Origin: Kibdelosporangium banguiense
Lineage (GTDB): Bacteria > Actinomycetota > Actinomycetes > Mycobacteriales > Pseudonocardiaceae
Direction: 5' to 3'
Length of the DNA stretch: 64,000 nt
NCBI RefSeq assembly: GCF_017876405.1
Contig: NZ_JAGINW010000001.1
Coordinates: 7,267,203 to 7,331,202, forward strand
In this document: one piece after another, positions 8,046-17,332 of the stretch
Layout: the number at the start of each line of letters is the position of its first letter
Position numbering within the stretch: the stretch's first letter is position 1
Notes under the pieces: model-generated
What the model was told of the DNA's origin: nothing
Database searches by the model: none
The model's input: only the letters and a program-made list of their open reading frames with translations
Made by a program: the position numbers and the translations under genes

Positions 8046-9351
8046 GCGGATCGAGCCGGTGACGGTGGGCCTCCGGCCCGACGAGGTCGCCGAGATCATG
8101 CGGGACGAGCTGCGTGAGCTGCCCCTGCCACCGCACCCGATCTCGCTGCAGCCCTTCGTGATCCCGCGAACGTCCTATCGAGAATTGCTACAGGCCGCGG
8201 GTGACCTGCTCGGTCTGATCCGCAGATCCATGCTGCACAGCGGGACCGACCGGGCAAGCCGGATCGCCGCACTCGGCATCGACCCGGCGGACTGTCCGAT
8301 CTGGACGGATGACGAAGAGTGGGAGCTCCGGCACTGCGCCGATCTGGCCCGTGCCGATGTCGTACTCGGCGTGGACGGCCCGAAGTTCGTCGAGTTCAAC
8401 GTCAGCGGTGCGTTCGGCGGCATGCTGCATTTCCAGCTGTACCAGCGGGCCTGGCAACGAGTCGCCGAACGCGCCGGGCAGCCGGCCTTCGTCAGCGCGG
8501 GTGCGTTCGCCCGCTTCGCCGGATTGATCGAACGCACATGTGCCGAACTCGGTGTCCCGCCGTCAATCGCGCTGGTCGGCACACCGAGGGAATGGGGACC
8601 GCGGACGCCTCCCAGGCATTTCCTGCACCAGGCGGACCTGCTGCGTCAGCACGGCATCGAAGCCGTGCACCTGGACTTCGAGGAACTGCTCGACGGCATC
8701 GGCGCACCAGGTGACCTGCGGTATCCGTTGGGCGTCGCGCAGTTCACGGTGCGTGACGCCAACGACCTCGGCTACGACATCAGCCCGGCGCAGATCGCAC
8801 AGACCCGGGGCTTCCGGCTGATCCCGTCGGCGTCGGCGTGGCTGCTGCACACCAAAAAGCACCTCGCGCTGCTCTCCGAAGGACAACCGTGGATGACCGC
8901 GCAGGACCACGACCTGGCCGCACGGTACCTGCCGTGGAGCCGGATCGTCGGCGACCGGAAGGTGCGCTGGCGGGACGGCCACTACGAGCTGACCGAACTG
9001 CTGCTGGACCAGCGGGAGAACTTCGTGCTCAAAGGCGCCACCGGTTGTTCCGGCGCGGAAGTGGTCTTCGGCGGACGGAGCACGCCTCAGGAGTGGGCAG
9101 CGCTCGTGGAGGAGGCCGCACGCGGCGGGTACCACATCGTCCAGGAAGTGGTGCCGGCCCAGCCGATGCCGGTGGACGTGATGGAGGAGTCGGGCGAGGT
9201 CAACCGGATCGTGGCCAACCCGGTGATCAGCCCGTTCGTGATCGACGGCACCGCCGTGGGATGCTTCGGCCGCTTCGTGGCCGACCAGCGGCCGGGCATC
9301 ATCAGCGCGCTGTCCCAGGCCCGGCTGACCTGCCTGCTGGCCGAAGCATGA
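8014..9351 (+). CDS. ATP-grasp-type ligase (circularly permuted-like)
   Basis: A 445-residue protein. Residues 127-136 (EFNVSGAFGG) and ~337-355 (FVLKGATGCSGAEVVFGG, with Lys340) resemble the acid/Asn metal-binding stretch and the ATP-binding lysine plus glycine-rich loop. IVQEVVPAQP further on matches the strand that holds adenine. This order is that of circularly permuted ATP-grasp proteins, which join a carboxylate (as an acyl phosphate) to an amine. The start ATG at 8014 lies inside the previous gene (32-base overlap) after GAAGGGA (7998-8004). It probably makes an amide bond in the product. Substrates are unknown. Confidence 0.65.
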   Translation: MPASTGSWFGERIEPVTVGLRPDEVAEIMRDELRELPLPPHPISLQPFVIPRTSYRELLQAAGDLLGLIRRSMLHSGTDRASRIAALGIDPADCPIWTDDEEWELRHCADLARADVVLGVDGPKFVEFNVSGAFGGMLHFQLYQRAWQRVAERAGQPAFVSAGAFARFAGLIERTCAELGVPPSIALVGTPREWGPRTPPRHFLHQADLLRQHGIEAVHLDFEELLDGIGAPGDLRYPLGVAQFTVRDANDLGYDISPAQIAQTRGFRLIPSASAWLLHTKKHLALLSEGQPWMTAQDHDLAARYLPWSRIVGDRKVRWRDGHYELTELLLDQRENFVLKGATGCSGAEVVFGGRSTPQEWAALVEEAARGGYHIVQEVVPAQPMPVDVMEESGEVNRIVANPVISPFVIDGTAVGCFGRFVADQRPGIISALSQARLTCLLAEA

Positions 9352-10247
9352 GGGTGGGAGCCGTCGTGCTGCCGGAGCACTCCGGGGCCGAGACCAGGCG
9401 AATATGGCGCCATGTCGAGGAAATCGGCGCCGATCACGCGTGGACGTACGATCACCTGTCCTGGCGGTCACTGCGCGACGAGCCCTGGTTCGACGCGAGC
9501 ACCACGCTCGCTGCAGCCGCGGCGAGCACCGACCGGCTGCGACTGGGAACGCTTGTCGCGACACCGAACTTCCGGCATCCCGTGACCACGGCCAAACAGG
9601 CGATGACACTGGATCACCTCAGTGGCGGACGGTTCGTTCTCGGCCTGGGAGCGGGTGCGACCGGTGCGGACAGCACTGCGCTTGGCGGGCAGCAACTCAC
9701 ACCGGCGGCCCGCGCCGACCGGTTCGAGGAGTTCGTGGCGCTGCTGGACGTCTTGTTGCGCCAGCCGGAGACGACCGCGCACGGCCGGTTTTACCACGCG
9801 GTGGACGTGCGGATGGTGCCGGGATGTGTGCAGCGACCAAGGATTCCGTTCGCCATCGCGGCGTTCGGCAAACGTGGCATGCGGTTGGCGGCGGCGTACG
9901 CGGAAACCTGGGTCACGATAGGACATCCCGGCGCACCAGGGGATCAGCCGGAGGCCACGGCGTTGCGAGTGTTGCGCGATCAGCTCAGCAAGCTCGAGGC
10001 GGCGTGTCACGATCGTGGGCGGGACTTCGGGGATCTGCGCAAACTCGTGAACGTCAGCCGGGTCGTCGCCGATCCGTACAGCTCGGCCGGGCGGTTCGCC
10101 GACGTCACGGGCCAGTGCGCGGAGCTGGGATTCACCGATGTGGTCGTCGGCTATCCCCGCCGGGCAGGCGTTTTCGCCGGTGATCCGGACAAGTTCGAGC
10201 GGGCCCTGGCGCAGGCGACGGCCACCACCTACCAGGAGGCGATCTGA
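9348..10247 (+). CDS. Luciferase-like (LLM class) flavin-dependent oxidoreductase
   Basis: A 299-residue protein of the bacterial luciferase/F420-dependent family. The features are the N-terminal MRVGAVVLPEH strand, LRLGTLVATPNFRHP (~residues 63-77), LDHLSGGRFVLGLGAG (~88-103) and a C-terminal LGFTDVVVGYP strand. Members use FMN or F420 as monooxygenases or dehydrogenases. It overlaps the ATP-grasp gene by ATGA and the LanB gene by one base. In this setting it may oxidise the scaffold or an amino acid residue. Whether it uses FMN or F420 cannot be settled here. Confidence 0.8.
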   Translation: MRVGAVVLPEHSGAETRRIWRHVEEIGADHAWTYDHLSWRSLRDEPWFDASTTLAAAAASTDRLRLGTLVATPNFRHPVTTAKQAMTLDHLSGGRFVLGLGAGATGADSTALGGQQLTPAARADRFEEFVALLDVLLRQPETTAHGRFYHAVDVRMVPGCVQRPRIPFAIAAFGKRGMRLAAAYAETWVTIGHPGAPGDQPEATALRVLRDQLSKLEAACHDRGRDFGDLRKLVNVSRVVADPYSSAGRFADVTGQCAELGFTDVVVGYPRRAGVFAGDPDKFERALAQATATTYQEAI

Positions 10248-12670
10248 TGCACGGGCAGCCGTTCGCATTGAGGATGGCCGGGTTCCCGATGTCCTGGCTG
10301 ACTGAGCTGGCCGACCCGGCGACTGCCGAGGCCGCAGGCATGATCATGGCGAAACAGCGCGAGCAGGACGCCCGGATCCGTCAGACGAGCACGCCCTTGG
10401 TCCTGACTGCGGTCCGGGAGAGCGGAGACCGAACCTTGCTGCGTGCGGCGCGTACCGGACGCGGCACGATCACGCCGGATCGAGTGGAATCCGCGGCGGT
10501 ACGCGAACTCTTCGCCGAGATCGCGGCCGGCTGGGAGGAACTGCGCGCACTGCGCGCCCAGTTCGACAAATGCTACGACGCGGGGATCACCCAGGCACGG
10601 CTTCGGGTGTGCGAACGGTTCGTGAAGGACGAGTCCTTGCGCGACATGCTGTTCAGCCAGAACCCGGGCTCGTACCGGGCGATCGGGCAGTGGCTGGACA
10701 AGATCTCCCTGGATCCCGCGGACTGGCGGGCCAAGGATCGGGTCAAACTCGACCCGCTCACCCTGTACCTGCAGCGCGCCTGCGCCAAGAACGACTCGAC
10801 CGGGCACGCGGGCCCGTTCACCATCGGCCGCTTCGACACCGAAGCCGAAGGCATTCAGACGACCGAGGTCCCGTTGCGCCATCACGCCTTCATGTCGCGG
10901 TGGGCTGCGGAGACGATACTTCGGCGGCTGCCCGCGAACACCGCCCCACGCCAGGCACCGGGCGTGCACATCCAGGGAAGCGAAGTCGACTTCCTGCCGC
11001 TGGACTACAGCCGCCGCGGCCATATCGACTACCTGATCGGCCGCCAGGTCCGGTACACCGACCTGTCCGAGACCGACATCGATGTCCTGGCACTGTGCAA
11101 CGGCGAAAACACTCTGGCCGAGATCAGCGCGGCGCTCGACGTGGACGCCGGACCGAGCGCGGATCGGCTCGCCGCCCGTGGGCTCATCATCCGGGAGCCG
11201 GAAATCCCTTACGGCGTGGAAGACCCGATGCCGCTACTGGCGGAACTCGCCGAGCAGGTTCCATCGGGACTGTACAAGCAACTCCTGGACGTCTTCGCCA
11301 GCACGATGACGGCCCTGGCCGAAGAAGGATCTGCCCAGCGCCGGGAAGCGGTCGGACGATTGCACTCGGTGTTCGCCGAGACCGTCGGCGAGCAATCGAC
11401 ACGCAATGCCGGTGGCTTCTATGAGGATCGTGCGCTGGTCTATGAGGAGACCACCGGCCGGTTCGACGGGCTCGTGCTCGGCCGGGAAGTGACCGAACGG
11501 ATCCGGCAGGCGCTTCCGTTGATCACCAGCACGTACCTTTTCGTGCCGCGCATACGGCTTCAGCTCGAGCGCGCCCTTGTCGCGGACTGGTTCGGATCGC
11601 GATTCCCGGCGGGCACCGCCTCGGTGAACGACTACACGAAGGCGTTCGCCGAAGACCGGCAACGGCTCGCTCCTGCCTTCGCCGAGTTCGAAGACCAAGT
11701 GGCCGGCTGGCATCGCAGGCTTCGTGATGCCGCTGCGGAGGCGGTTGCCCAGCCGGACGGAGGCCGCACGCGGTTCATGTCGTTCCTCGCCGAGCACGGG
11801 ATCGACATGCCTGCTGTGTGCGACATCGACCTGATGTTGGCCGGCACGCCTGGCGCCGAAGGGCTCGTCTCGCCGTCCCGGCTGGTGGTCACCGAGGTTC
11901 ATTCCGACGAGGAACTGTTGTCCCACGGCATGTTCGCCCCGTTCGTAGCCGAGCGGTACCCGGGTTTCACCGACCAGGTGCTCGAGGGTTACCGCAGTCT
12001 GCTGCGCGGCGACGAGATCATCATGAACGCCACCGTGCGGCACGCCAACAAGACCTTTGCCAGGCGGGCGCTGGACTGCCCGGAGATCGAGTCGGGCGAC
12101 CGGTCCCCGGTTGCCGTGTCGCTGCGGCGGCACTTGGCCGATCTCGTGGTGCAAGCTGGGGAGCAGGGGCCGGCGCTGATCGAACGGACCACCGGCCGTC
12201 CGGTCCGGCTGATCGCGATTCCCTTTTCCTGGCAGCGGTTCCGTTACAACCCGATGACCGTGTTCGGCTTTCCCAAGCGGCTGACCGGAAGCCTGTTCGG
12301 CGCCGAACCCGGCGAACACCTGCCGGAGATCGGCTTCGGCGACGTACTGCTGTCCAGGAGGGCCTGGTCGGTGGACGCGGACGAGGTGCGCGGCAAGGAC
12401 ACGGCGGACGGGTTTCTCGCGGTCCAGCGGCTGCGCGACCGGCTCGGCCTGCCGAGGCACGTCTTCGTGCGGGTCGCCCAGGAGGGCAAGCCGATCTACG
12501 TCGACCTGGACAGCCCGCTGCTCGTCCGGCAGTTGTCACGGTTCGCGGCACCCGCGCAGGCAGTGGGCTTCTCCGAGATGGTCCCTGGCCCGCAGGAGTT
12601 GTGGGCCAGGGCAGGCGGCCAGGCGTTCACCAGTGAGCTGCGATTCGCCGCATTCGACCCAGGACAGTGA
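10247..12670 (+). CDS. LanB-type dehydratase (tRNA-dependent glutamylation domain), possible peptide aminoacyl-tRNA ligase
   Basis: An 807-residue protein resembling the N-terminal (glutamyl-tRNA-dependent) domain of lantibiotic dehydratases. Recognisable stretches include FTIGRFDTE, LRHHAFMSRWAAETIL, SGLYKQLLDVFAS, RLVVTEVHSDEELLSHGMF and the C-terminal PRHVFVRVAQEGKPIYVDLDSPLLV, which is typical of the family. The ~250-residue elimination domain (SpaB_C) of full-length LanB (~1000 residues) is absent. LanB homologues of this size include split dehydratases and PEARLs, which add amino acids to a peptide C-terminus using aminoacyl-tRNA. No precursor peptide gene fits in the operon, so the acceptor may be a small molecule. 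It starts one base into the previous stop. Confidence 0.75.
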   Translation: MHGQPFALRMAGFPMSWLTELADPATAEAAGMIMAKQREQDARIRQTSTPLVLTAVRESGDRTLLRAARTGRGTITPDRVESAAVRELFAEIAAGWEELRALRAQFDKCYDAGITQARLRVCERFVKDESLRDMLFSQNPGSYRAIGQWLDKISLDPADWRAKDRVKLDPLTLYLQRACAKNDSTGHAGPFTIGRFDTEAEGIQTTEVPLRHHAFMSRWAAETILRRLPANTAPRQAPGVHIQGSEVDFLPLDYSRRGHIDYLIGRQVRYTDLSETDIDVLALCNGENTLAEISAALDVDAGPSADRLAARGLIIREPEIPYGVEDPMPLLAELAEQVPSGLYKQLLDVFASTMTALAEEGSAQRREAVGRLHSVFAETVGEQSTRNAGGFYEDRALVYEETTGRFDGLVLGREVTERIRQALPLITSTYLFVPRIRLQLERALVADWFGSRFPAGTASVNDYTKAFAEDRQRLAPAFAEFEDQVAGWHRRLRDAAAEAVAQPDGGRTRFMSFLAEHGIDMPAVCDIDLMLAGTPGAEGLVSPSRLVVTEVHSDEELLSHGMFAPFVAERYPGFTDQVLEGYRSLLRGDEIIMNATVRHANKTFARRALDCPEIESGDRSPVAVSLRRHLADLVVQAGEQGPALIERTTGRPVRLIAIPFSWQRFRYNPMTVFGFPKRLTGSLFGAEPGEHLPEIGFGDVLLSRRAWSVDADEVRGKDTADGFLAVQRLRDRLGLPRHVFVRVAQEGKPIYVDLDSPLLVRQLSRFAAPAQAVGFSEMVPGPQELWARAGGQAFTSELRFAAFDPGQ

Positions 12671-12701
12671 CTCAGAACACGGCGAGCAACGGGGAGGATC
12701 T

Positions 12702-13406
12702 GTGTCCACGGACTATTCGACGCCTGTCCTGGAGGGGGACGGGGACGACGATTACGCCCGTTACATGCGTACCGGCGTGCTGCTCTCGTTGCAGCGCACA
12801 CCGGAACAGGTCGTGCACCGGGACGAGTTGTTGTTCCAGATCGTCCACCAGTCCACCGAACTGTGGCTCAAGCTGGCGGGTTCGGAGGTGCAGGAGGCGG
12901 TCACGCGGATCGGCCGGGACGAACTGGACACGGCCAGCCGGTTGCTCGCGCGTGCCTCGCTCGGCATGAGACTCGTCACCGAGCAACTGGAGATGCTGCG
13001 TCATCTTTCACCGTGGGACTTCCAGCTGATCCGCACGGTCCTGGGGCACGGGTCGGGCTTCGAATCACCCGGCTGGCAGACCGTCCGCCGGGTGTCGCGG
13101 AATCTGGGTGACGAGTTCGGCGCGTTGCTGCTCAAGCACGATGTGGAACTCGGGGAGCTCTACCGCGGCGATCCGGACACCGCGCTCTACCGGCTGGCAG
13201 AGGCGATGGTGGAGTGGGACGAGCGGGTCTGCGTGTGGCGCACGGTGCACTACAAGGTGGCGACCAGGATCATCGGCCACCAGGTCGTCGGCACCAAGGG
13301 CACACCGGTCGACACGCTCGCCAAACTCATCACCCACAAGTTCTTCCCCGAGCTGTGGCAGGTACGGACCGAGCTCACCGAGACCGGACCGATGGCTCAC
13401 TCGTGA
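12702..13406 (+). CDS. Tryptophan 2,3-dioxygenase
   Basis: A 234-residue haem dioxygenase that opens the indole ring of tryptophan to give N-formylkynurenine. The signature blocks are present: HRDELLFQIVHQSTELWLK (distal His39 region), FQLIRTVLGHGSGFES, and WRTVHYKVATRIIG with the likely proximal haem ligand His183. The GTG start at 12702 was chosen because GGGGAGGA precedes it. It lies 31 bases after the LanB gene and its stop overlaps the kynureninase-like gene (GTGA). The C-terminal loop reads GTKGTP instead of the usual GTGGTxG. It is the first step of the kynurenine branch in this operon. Confidence 0.88.
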   Translation: MSTDYSTPVLEGDGDDDYARYMRTGVLLSLQRTPEQVVHRDELLFQIVHQSTELWLKLAGSEVQEAVTRIGRDELDTASRLLARASLGMRLVTEQLEMLRHLSPWDFQLIRTVLGHGSGFESPGWQTVRRVSRNLGDEFGALLLKHDVELGELYRGDPDTALYRLAEAMVEWDERVCVWRTVHYKVATRIIGHQVVGTKGTPVDTLAKLITHKFFPELWQVRTELTETGPMAHS

Positions 13407-14548
13407 ACGCCGCGGAGTTCCGTGCCCGGTTCCCGATGCTCGGGCACACCACGCATCTGGCCACGTGCAGCCTTGGCGCGCGGTCGGAGGCGCTGGACGA
13501 CGCCCTGGCCGGCATGCTCGACGCGATGGCAGAGCAAGGCGCGCCGTGGCACGACTTCGAGATCCAGACCGGCCTGGTGCGGCAGCGGTTCGCCGATCTG
13601 ATCGGCGCCCGCTACGATCAGATAGCATTGGTTCCCAATGCCTCTGTGGGCGCGTACCAAGTAGCGTCCACAGTGGATCTTTCGGAACGCCGCCGGTTCG
13701 TCACGACACTGACCGAGTTTCCTTCGATCTCGCACGTCTGGCTGGCGCAGTGGCCGCGCGGAGCGCAGGTCGTACATGTCGAGGGCAGCGACTATGCCGA
13801 TGTGATTGACGAACGCACCGCGCTTGTTTCAGTCCCGATGACAACGTATCTGGACAGCACCAGGATGCCGGTGGCCGACGTGGTCTCGGCCGCGCACGCC
13901 GTCGGCGCCCGGGTCTTCGTCGACGCCTACCAGGCCGTCGGTGTGGAACCGGTCGACGTCGACGAGATCGGCTGCGACTTCCTGGTGGCAGGCACGAACA
14001 AGTACTTGCTGGGCTTGCCGGGAGTGGCGTTCCTGTATGTCCGTTCAGGACAGGCGGATGACCTTCCGCCGCAGTTGACCGGGTGGTTCGGCCGGGCAGA
14101 CCCGTTCTTGTTCGATCCACGCAAGCTCGACTTCCCAGCCCACGCACGCCGGTTCGAGACCGGCACCCCACCGGTTCCCGCGCTGTACGCGGCGAACGCG
14201 GGGCTGGGCCTGATCAGTGAACTCGACCCACATGAAGTACGCGCACACGTGACCGATCTGGTCAGCCGTACGCTGGAACTGCTTGCCGAACAAGGCGAAC
14301 AGGTGCGGGCCGCGCGTGATCCGGCCGGCCGGGGCGCGCACGTCGCACTCCTCGACCGGGATCCGGCAGAGCTGGCGCGGTGGCTGGCCGCCCGGCGGAT
14401 CGTGATCAGCCCGCGCGGCGACGTGGGCCGGATCTCCTTTCACTACTACAACAACCGCGACGACGTGCACGCCGTCTGCGAAGAGATCAAGAGATACCGC
14501 GAGAACCAGAACACCTCCGGGGGATTTGACCATGCAGGAACTGGATGA
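13403..14548 (+). CDS. Kynureninase-like PLP enzyme (aminotransferase class V fold)
   Basis: A 381-residue class V aminotransferase-fold protein. The PLP lysine is Lys200 in AGTNKYLLGLPG, and the preceding VFVDAYQAVG supplies the Asp that contacts the pyridine nitrogen. The family includes kynureninase, cysteine desulfurase and isopenicillin-N epimerase. Placement between two tryptophan dioxygenase-type genes points to kynureninase: cleaving (hydroxy)kynurenine to (hydroxy)anthranilate and alanine. Sequence alone does not separate it from related lyases. The GTG start overlaps the TDO stop. Its 3' end overlaps the next gene by 17 bases. Confidence 0.72.
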   Translation: MNAAEFRARFPMLGHTTHLATCSLGARSEALDDALAGMLDAMAEQGAPWHDFEIQTGLVRQRFADLIGARYDQIALVPNASVGAYQVASTVDLSERRRFVTTLTEFPSISHVWLAQWPRGAQVVHVEGSDYADVIDERTALVSVPMTTYLDSTRMPVADVVSAAHAVGARVFVDAYQAVGVEPVDVDEIGCDFLVAGTNKYLLGLPGVAFLYVRSGQADDLPPQLTGWFGRADPFLFDPRKLDFPAHARRFETGTPPVPALYAANAGLGLISELDPHEVRAHVTDLVSRTLELLAEQGEQVRAARDPAGRGAHVALLDRDPAELARWLAARRIVISPRGDVGRISFHYYNNRDDVHAVCEEIKRYRENQNTSGGFDHAGTG

Positions 14549-15734
14549 ATGGCTCACCGGGCTGACGGTCGCAGGATTCCCGTACGAGGCGATCGTCGAG
14601 GAGTTCCACCGGGTCGGCAAGCACTTCGTGTCCGCCGATCTGATGGAGGCGTTGGACCGTGTACGCACCACCGTGCGTGTGCTGGAAAGCTTCCTGGACA
14701 CCGCGCTCGACAAATGGGACGAACGCTACGACTACCAGACCTATCTTTCCCTCGGGGTTCTCCCGCTGCCCGGGGCCAGCCGCGATATCGACACCGAAAC
14801 CGCGGCCCGGCAACGTGACCGGCTCGTCGTCCAGCTGATCGCGGACACACTGCGGTTCGAACTGGACGTCGCCGACGGCAACACCCACAGGTTTCCCGAG
14901 CAGCGGCCGGACGCGAAAACCGTGTCCAAGCGCTACCGGCTGGGAATCCGCGCCGTGCAGCCATTGCTCGACCGGCTCGGGGCGGCCAAGCACATCACGG
15001 CCGACGATCCGGAAGAGGCGGCACGGCAGTTGTGCGCGTTCGTCGAAGCGGACCGGTCGGCGGCCGAGCAGCAGATGCTGACACTGAGCAACCTTCCTGT
15101 CTATGTCTCGCACGACGAGTACATGTTCATCCGGGTATTGCAGTCGTTCGAGACCACGTTCGCATTGCTCTCGGTCTGCCTGCGTTCCGCGGTCGCCGCC
15201 ATCTCGGCAGGCGATCCCGCTTCGGCGGTCGGCTGCCTGCAGTCGGCGAGGACCGCACTGGACGAAGCAGCCCGGCTGTTCTCGCTGCTGGCGACCACAC
15301 AGGTCGCCTCGTTCCAGCGATTCCGGATGTACACCGAAGGCGCCAGCGCGATCCAGTCACGCAACTACAAGACCATCGAGTCACTGTGCCGGGTTCCGGA
15401 CCAGTCGCGACTGGACTCCGCGGCGTATCTGTCCGTGCCCGAGGTCCGTGACCGGGTGCTCGCCGGACAGGCCACCCTTGACGAGGTCATCCAGGACGCG
15501 GCGGCCGGCGGGAAGCTCGACCCGGCTGCCCGTGCGGAGCTGGAGACCGCGATGCACGCGTTCGCCAAGACGCTCCTGCAATGGCGGCAGACCCACTACA
15601 GCCTCGCGGTCCGCATGCTCGGCAACCGCAGTGGAACCGGCTATACCGAGGGAACCCCGTATCTCGACTCCGTTCGCAAGATCCCGGTGTTCCCGGGAAT
15701 CGAAGCCAAGGATGGCAAGGGGGAACCGTCATGA
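14532..15734 (+). CDS. Second TDO/IDO-superfamily haem dioxygenase-like protein
   Basis: A 400-residue member of the tryptophan/indoleamine dioxygenase superfamily, unlike its short neighbour. FQRFRMYTEGASAIQS starts at residue 261, and WRQTHYSLAVRMLG contains the likely proximal haem ligand His355. It is followed by GTGYTEGTPYLD, the substrate-loop region (GTGG-type in TDO). The ~250-residue N-terminal part matches nothing I recognise. Relatives have diverse chemistry, including ring rearrangements such as PrnB. Having two superfamily members in one operon suggests a second oxidation of a tryptophan- or kynurenine-derived intermediate. The start is ATG 14532 after GGGGGA. A TTG two codons upstream is less likely. 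Confidence 0.7.
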   Translation: MQELDEWLTGLTVAGFPYEAIVEEFHRVGKHFVSADLMEALDRVRTTVRVLESFLDTALDKWDERYDYQTYLSLGVLPLPGASRDIDTETAARQRDRLVVQLIADTLRFELDVADGNTHRFPEQRPDAKTVSKRYRLGIRAVQPLLDRLGAAKHITADDPEEAARQLCAFVEADRSAAEQQMLTLSNLPVYVSHDEYMFIRVLQSFETTFALLSVCLRSAVAAISAGDPASAVGCLQSARTALDEAARLFSLLATTQVASFQRFRMYTEGASAIQSRNYKTIESLCRVPDQSRLDSAAYLSVPEVRDRVLAGQATLDEVIQDAAAGGKLDPAARAELETAMHAFAKTLLQWRQTHYSLAVRMLGNRSGTGYTEGTPYLDSVRKIPVFPGIEAKDGKGEPS

Positions 15735-17332
15735 CCGTGGCCCCGGTCGGGATCGTGGGAGCGGGGCCGATCGGCCTGGTCGCCGCGTTGCGGCTGGCGT
15801 CGTTCGGTGTTCGCAGCGTCATCCTGGAAACGCGTCCGGAGTTGCTCAAGCAAGGGTCGAAAGCGTGCCTCATCCAAGGGGACGCCCTGGAGATCCTGGA
15901 CAAGGTCGGCTGCGCGAAGCAGGTCGCCGACGAGAGCGTGCGCTGGCACATCGGCCACACCTATGTGCGGGGCAAGGAGATCCGCCGGACCGAGTTCGAC
16001 ATCCCGGTCGGGTACGGGCCGTTCCACAACATCTCCCAGTACCGCATCGAACAGGTTCTGCTGGAACGCGTGGAGGCGAACCCGCTCACCGAAGTCTGGT
16101 GGGGTCACAACGTCACCGCCGTGTCCCAGGATGAAGACGGTGTCACAGTCTTGGCAGAGACGCAGCATGGCAGGAAGGACAACCGGTTCGCCTATCTCGT
16201 GGCGTGTGACGGAGTACGCAGCACGTTGCGTGAGATAGTCGGTGTCGAGTGGACCGGATACAGCCACAAGGACCGGTTCCTGATCACGGACATCAAGGCT
16301 GTGCTGCCGCTGGCCAAGGAACGTCACTTCCACTACGACCCGCCGTTCAACCCCGGCCGGCAGCTGGTGATGCATCCTCAGCCGGACGACGTGTGGCGCA
16401 TCGACTGGCAGCTTCCGCCGGACGCGGACATCGAGGCCGAGCAACGGGATGGACGGCTCGACCGGCGTATCCGTGCTGTCATCGGTGACATTCCGTACGA
16501 GATCGACTGGTTGAGCACCTACCGTTTCCATCAGCGGGTCGTCGATCGGCTGAAGGTCGGCCGGATCTTCTTCGCCGGTGACGCCGCCCACGCTCTGCCG
16601 CCGTACGGTTCCCGGGGGATGAACAGCGGCATCCAGGACGCCGACAACCTGGCCTGGAAACTCGCGCTGGTGCTGGCGGGCAAGGCCCGGGAGTCCCTTC
16701 TGGACACCTACCACACCGAGCGGTACGCGGCGGCCGAGGAGAACCTGCGGATCACCGAGGCCACGATCCGGTTCATGGTGCCGCCCAGCCGGTGGAAGCA
16801 CATGCTCCGCAACACCCTCTTGTTCCTCGCACCACCCGTGAAGTCGTTGCGCCGCCATGTCAACAGCGGCCGGATGGCTGAGCCCCACGTCTACCGCGAG
16901 TCGCCGATCGTCGAACCACCCGGAGACAGCCCGGTCTTGGGTTCCTTCGCGCCGGACGGCAAGGTGATCATCGATACCAGGAAGGTCAGGCTCCGCACAT
17001 TGCTCGGCCATGACTTCGTCGGCCTCTACTTCGGTAGTGACCCTGCCGCGGCGGTCAGGTTCGCGCACGAAGCATTGCCGACGCGCTCTGTGCTCGTGCT
17101 CCCAGACGGCGTGCAGCCGCAGGGCCTTCCTGACGATGTCACTGTTGTGTACGAAAAGGACTCCAAGCTCCGGGCGTCCTATGGGGCCACGGATGGCACG
17201 TGGTTCCTCATCCGGCCGGACGGGCACGTCGCGGCGACAGGGAACGCAGCTGACGCGTCGCGGTTCGCGGAGGTGTTGCGCCGCGCTTCGGACGGCATCG
17301 ACGCTCACGTCCAGCAGGAGGTTCCCCAATGA
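15731..17332 (+). CDS. FAD-dependent aromatic monooxygenase (group A, PHBH type)
   Basis: A 533-residue flavoprotein hydroxylase. It has the Rossmann GxGxxG (VGIVGAGPIGLVAAL, residues ~5-19), the DG motif (VACDGVRSTLRE) and the GD motif (FFAGDAAHALPPYGSRGMN). The C-terminal ~120 residues look like the thioredoxin-like tail of phenol hydroxylase/MhpA relatives. Such enzymes use NAD(P)H and O2 to hydroxylate electron-rich rings. Here the likely substrate is a kynurenine- or anthranilate-type aromatic, which would give a 3-hydroxyanthranilate-like unit. It overlaps both neighbours by ATGA. Regiochemistry is not readable. Confidence 0.82.
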   Translation: MTVAPVGIVGAGPIGLVAALRLASFGVRSVILETRPELLKQGSKACLIQGDALEILDKVGCAKQVADESVRWHIGHTYVRGKEIRRTEFDIPVGYGPFHNISQYRIEQVLLERVEANPLTEVWWGHNVTAVSQDEDGVTVLAETQHGRKDNRFAYLVACDGVRSTLREIVGVEWTGYSHKDRFLITDIKAVLPLAKERHFHYDPPFNPGRQLVMHPQPDDVWRIDWQLPPDADIEAEQRDGRLDRRIRAVIGDIPYEIDWLSTYRFHQRVVDRLKVGRIFFAGDAAHALPPYGSRGMNSGIQDADNLAWKLALVLAGKARESLLDTYHTERYAAAEENLRITEATIRFMVPPSRWKHMLRNTLLFLAPPVKSLRRHVNSGRMAEPHVYRESPIVEPPGDSPVLGSFAPDGKVIIDTRKVRLRTLLGHDFVGLYFGSDPAAAVRFAHEALPTRSVLVLPDGVQPQGLPDDVTVVYEKDSKLRASYGATDGTWFLIRPDGHVAATGNAADASRFAEVLRRASDGIDAHVQQEVPQ

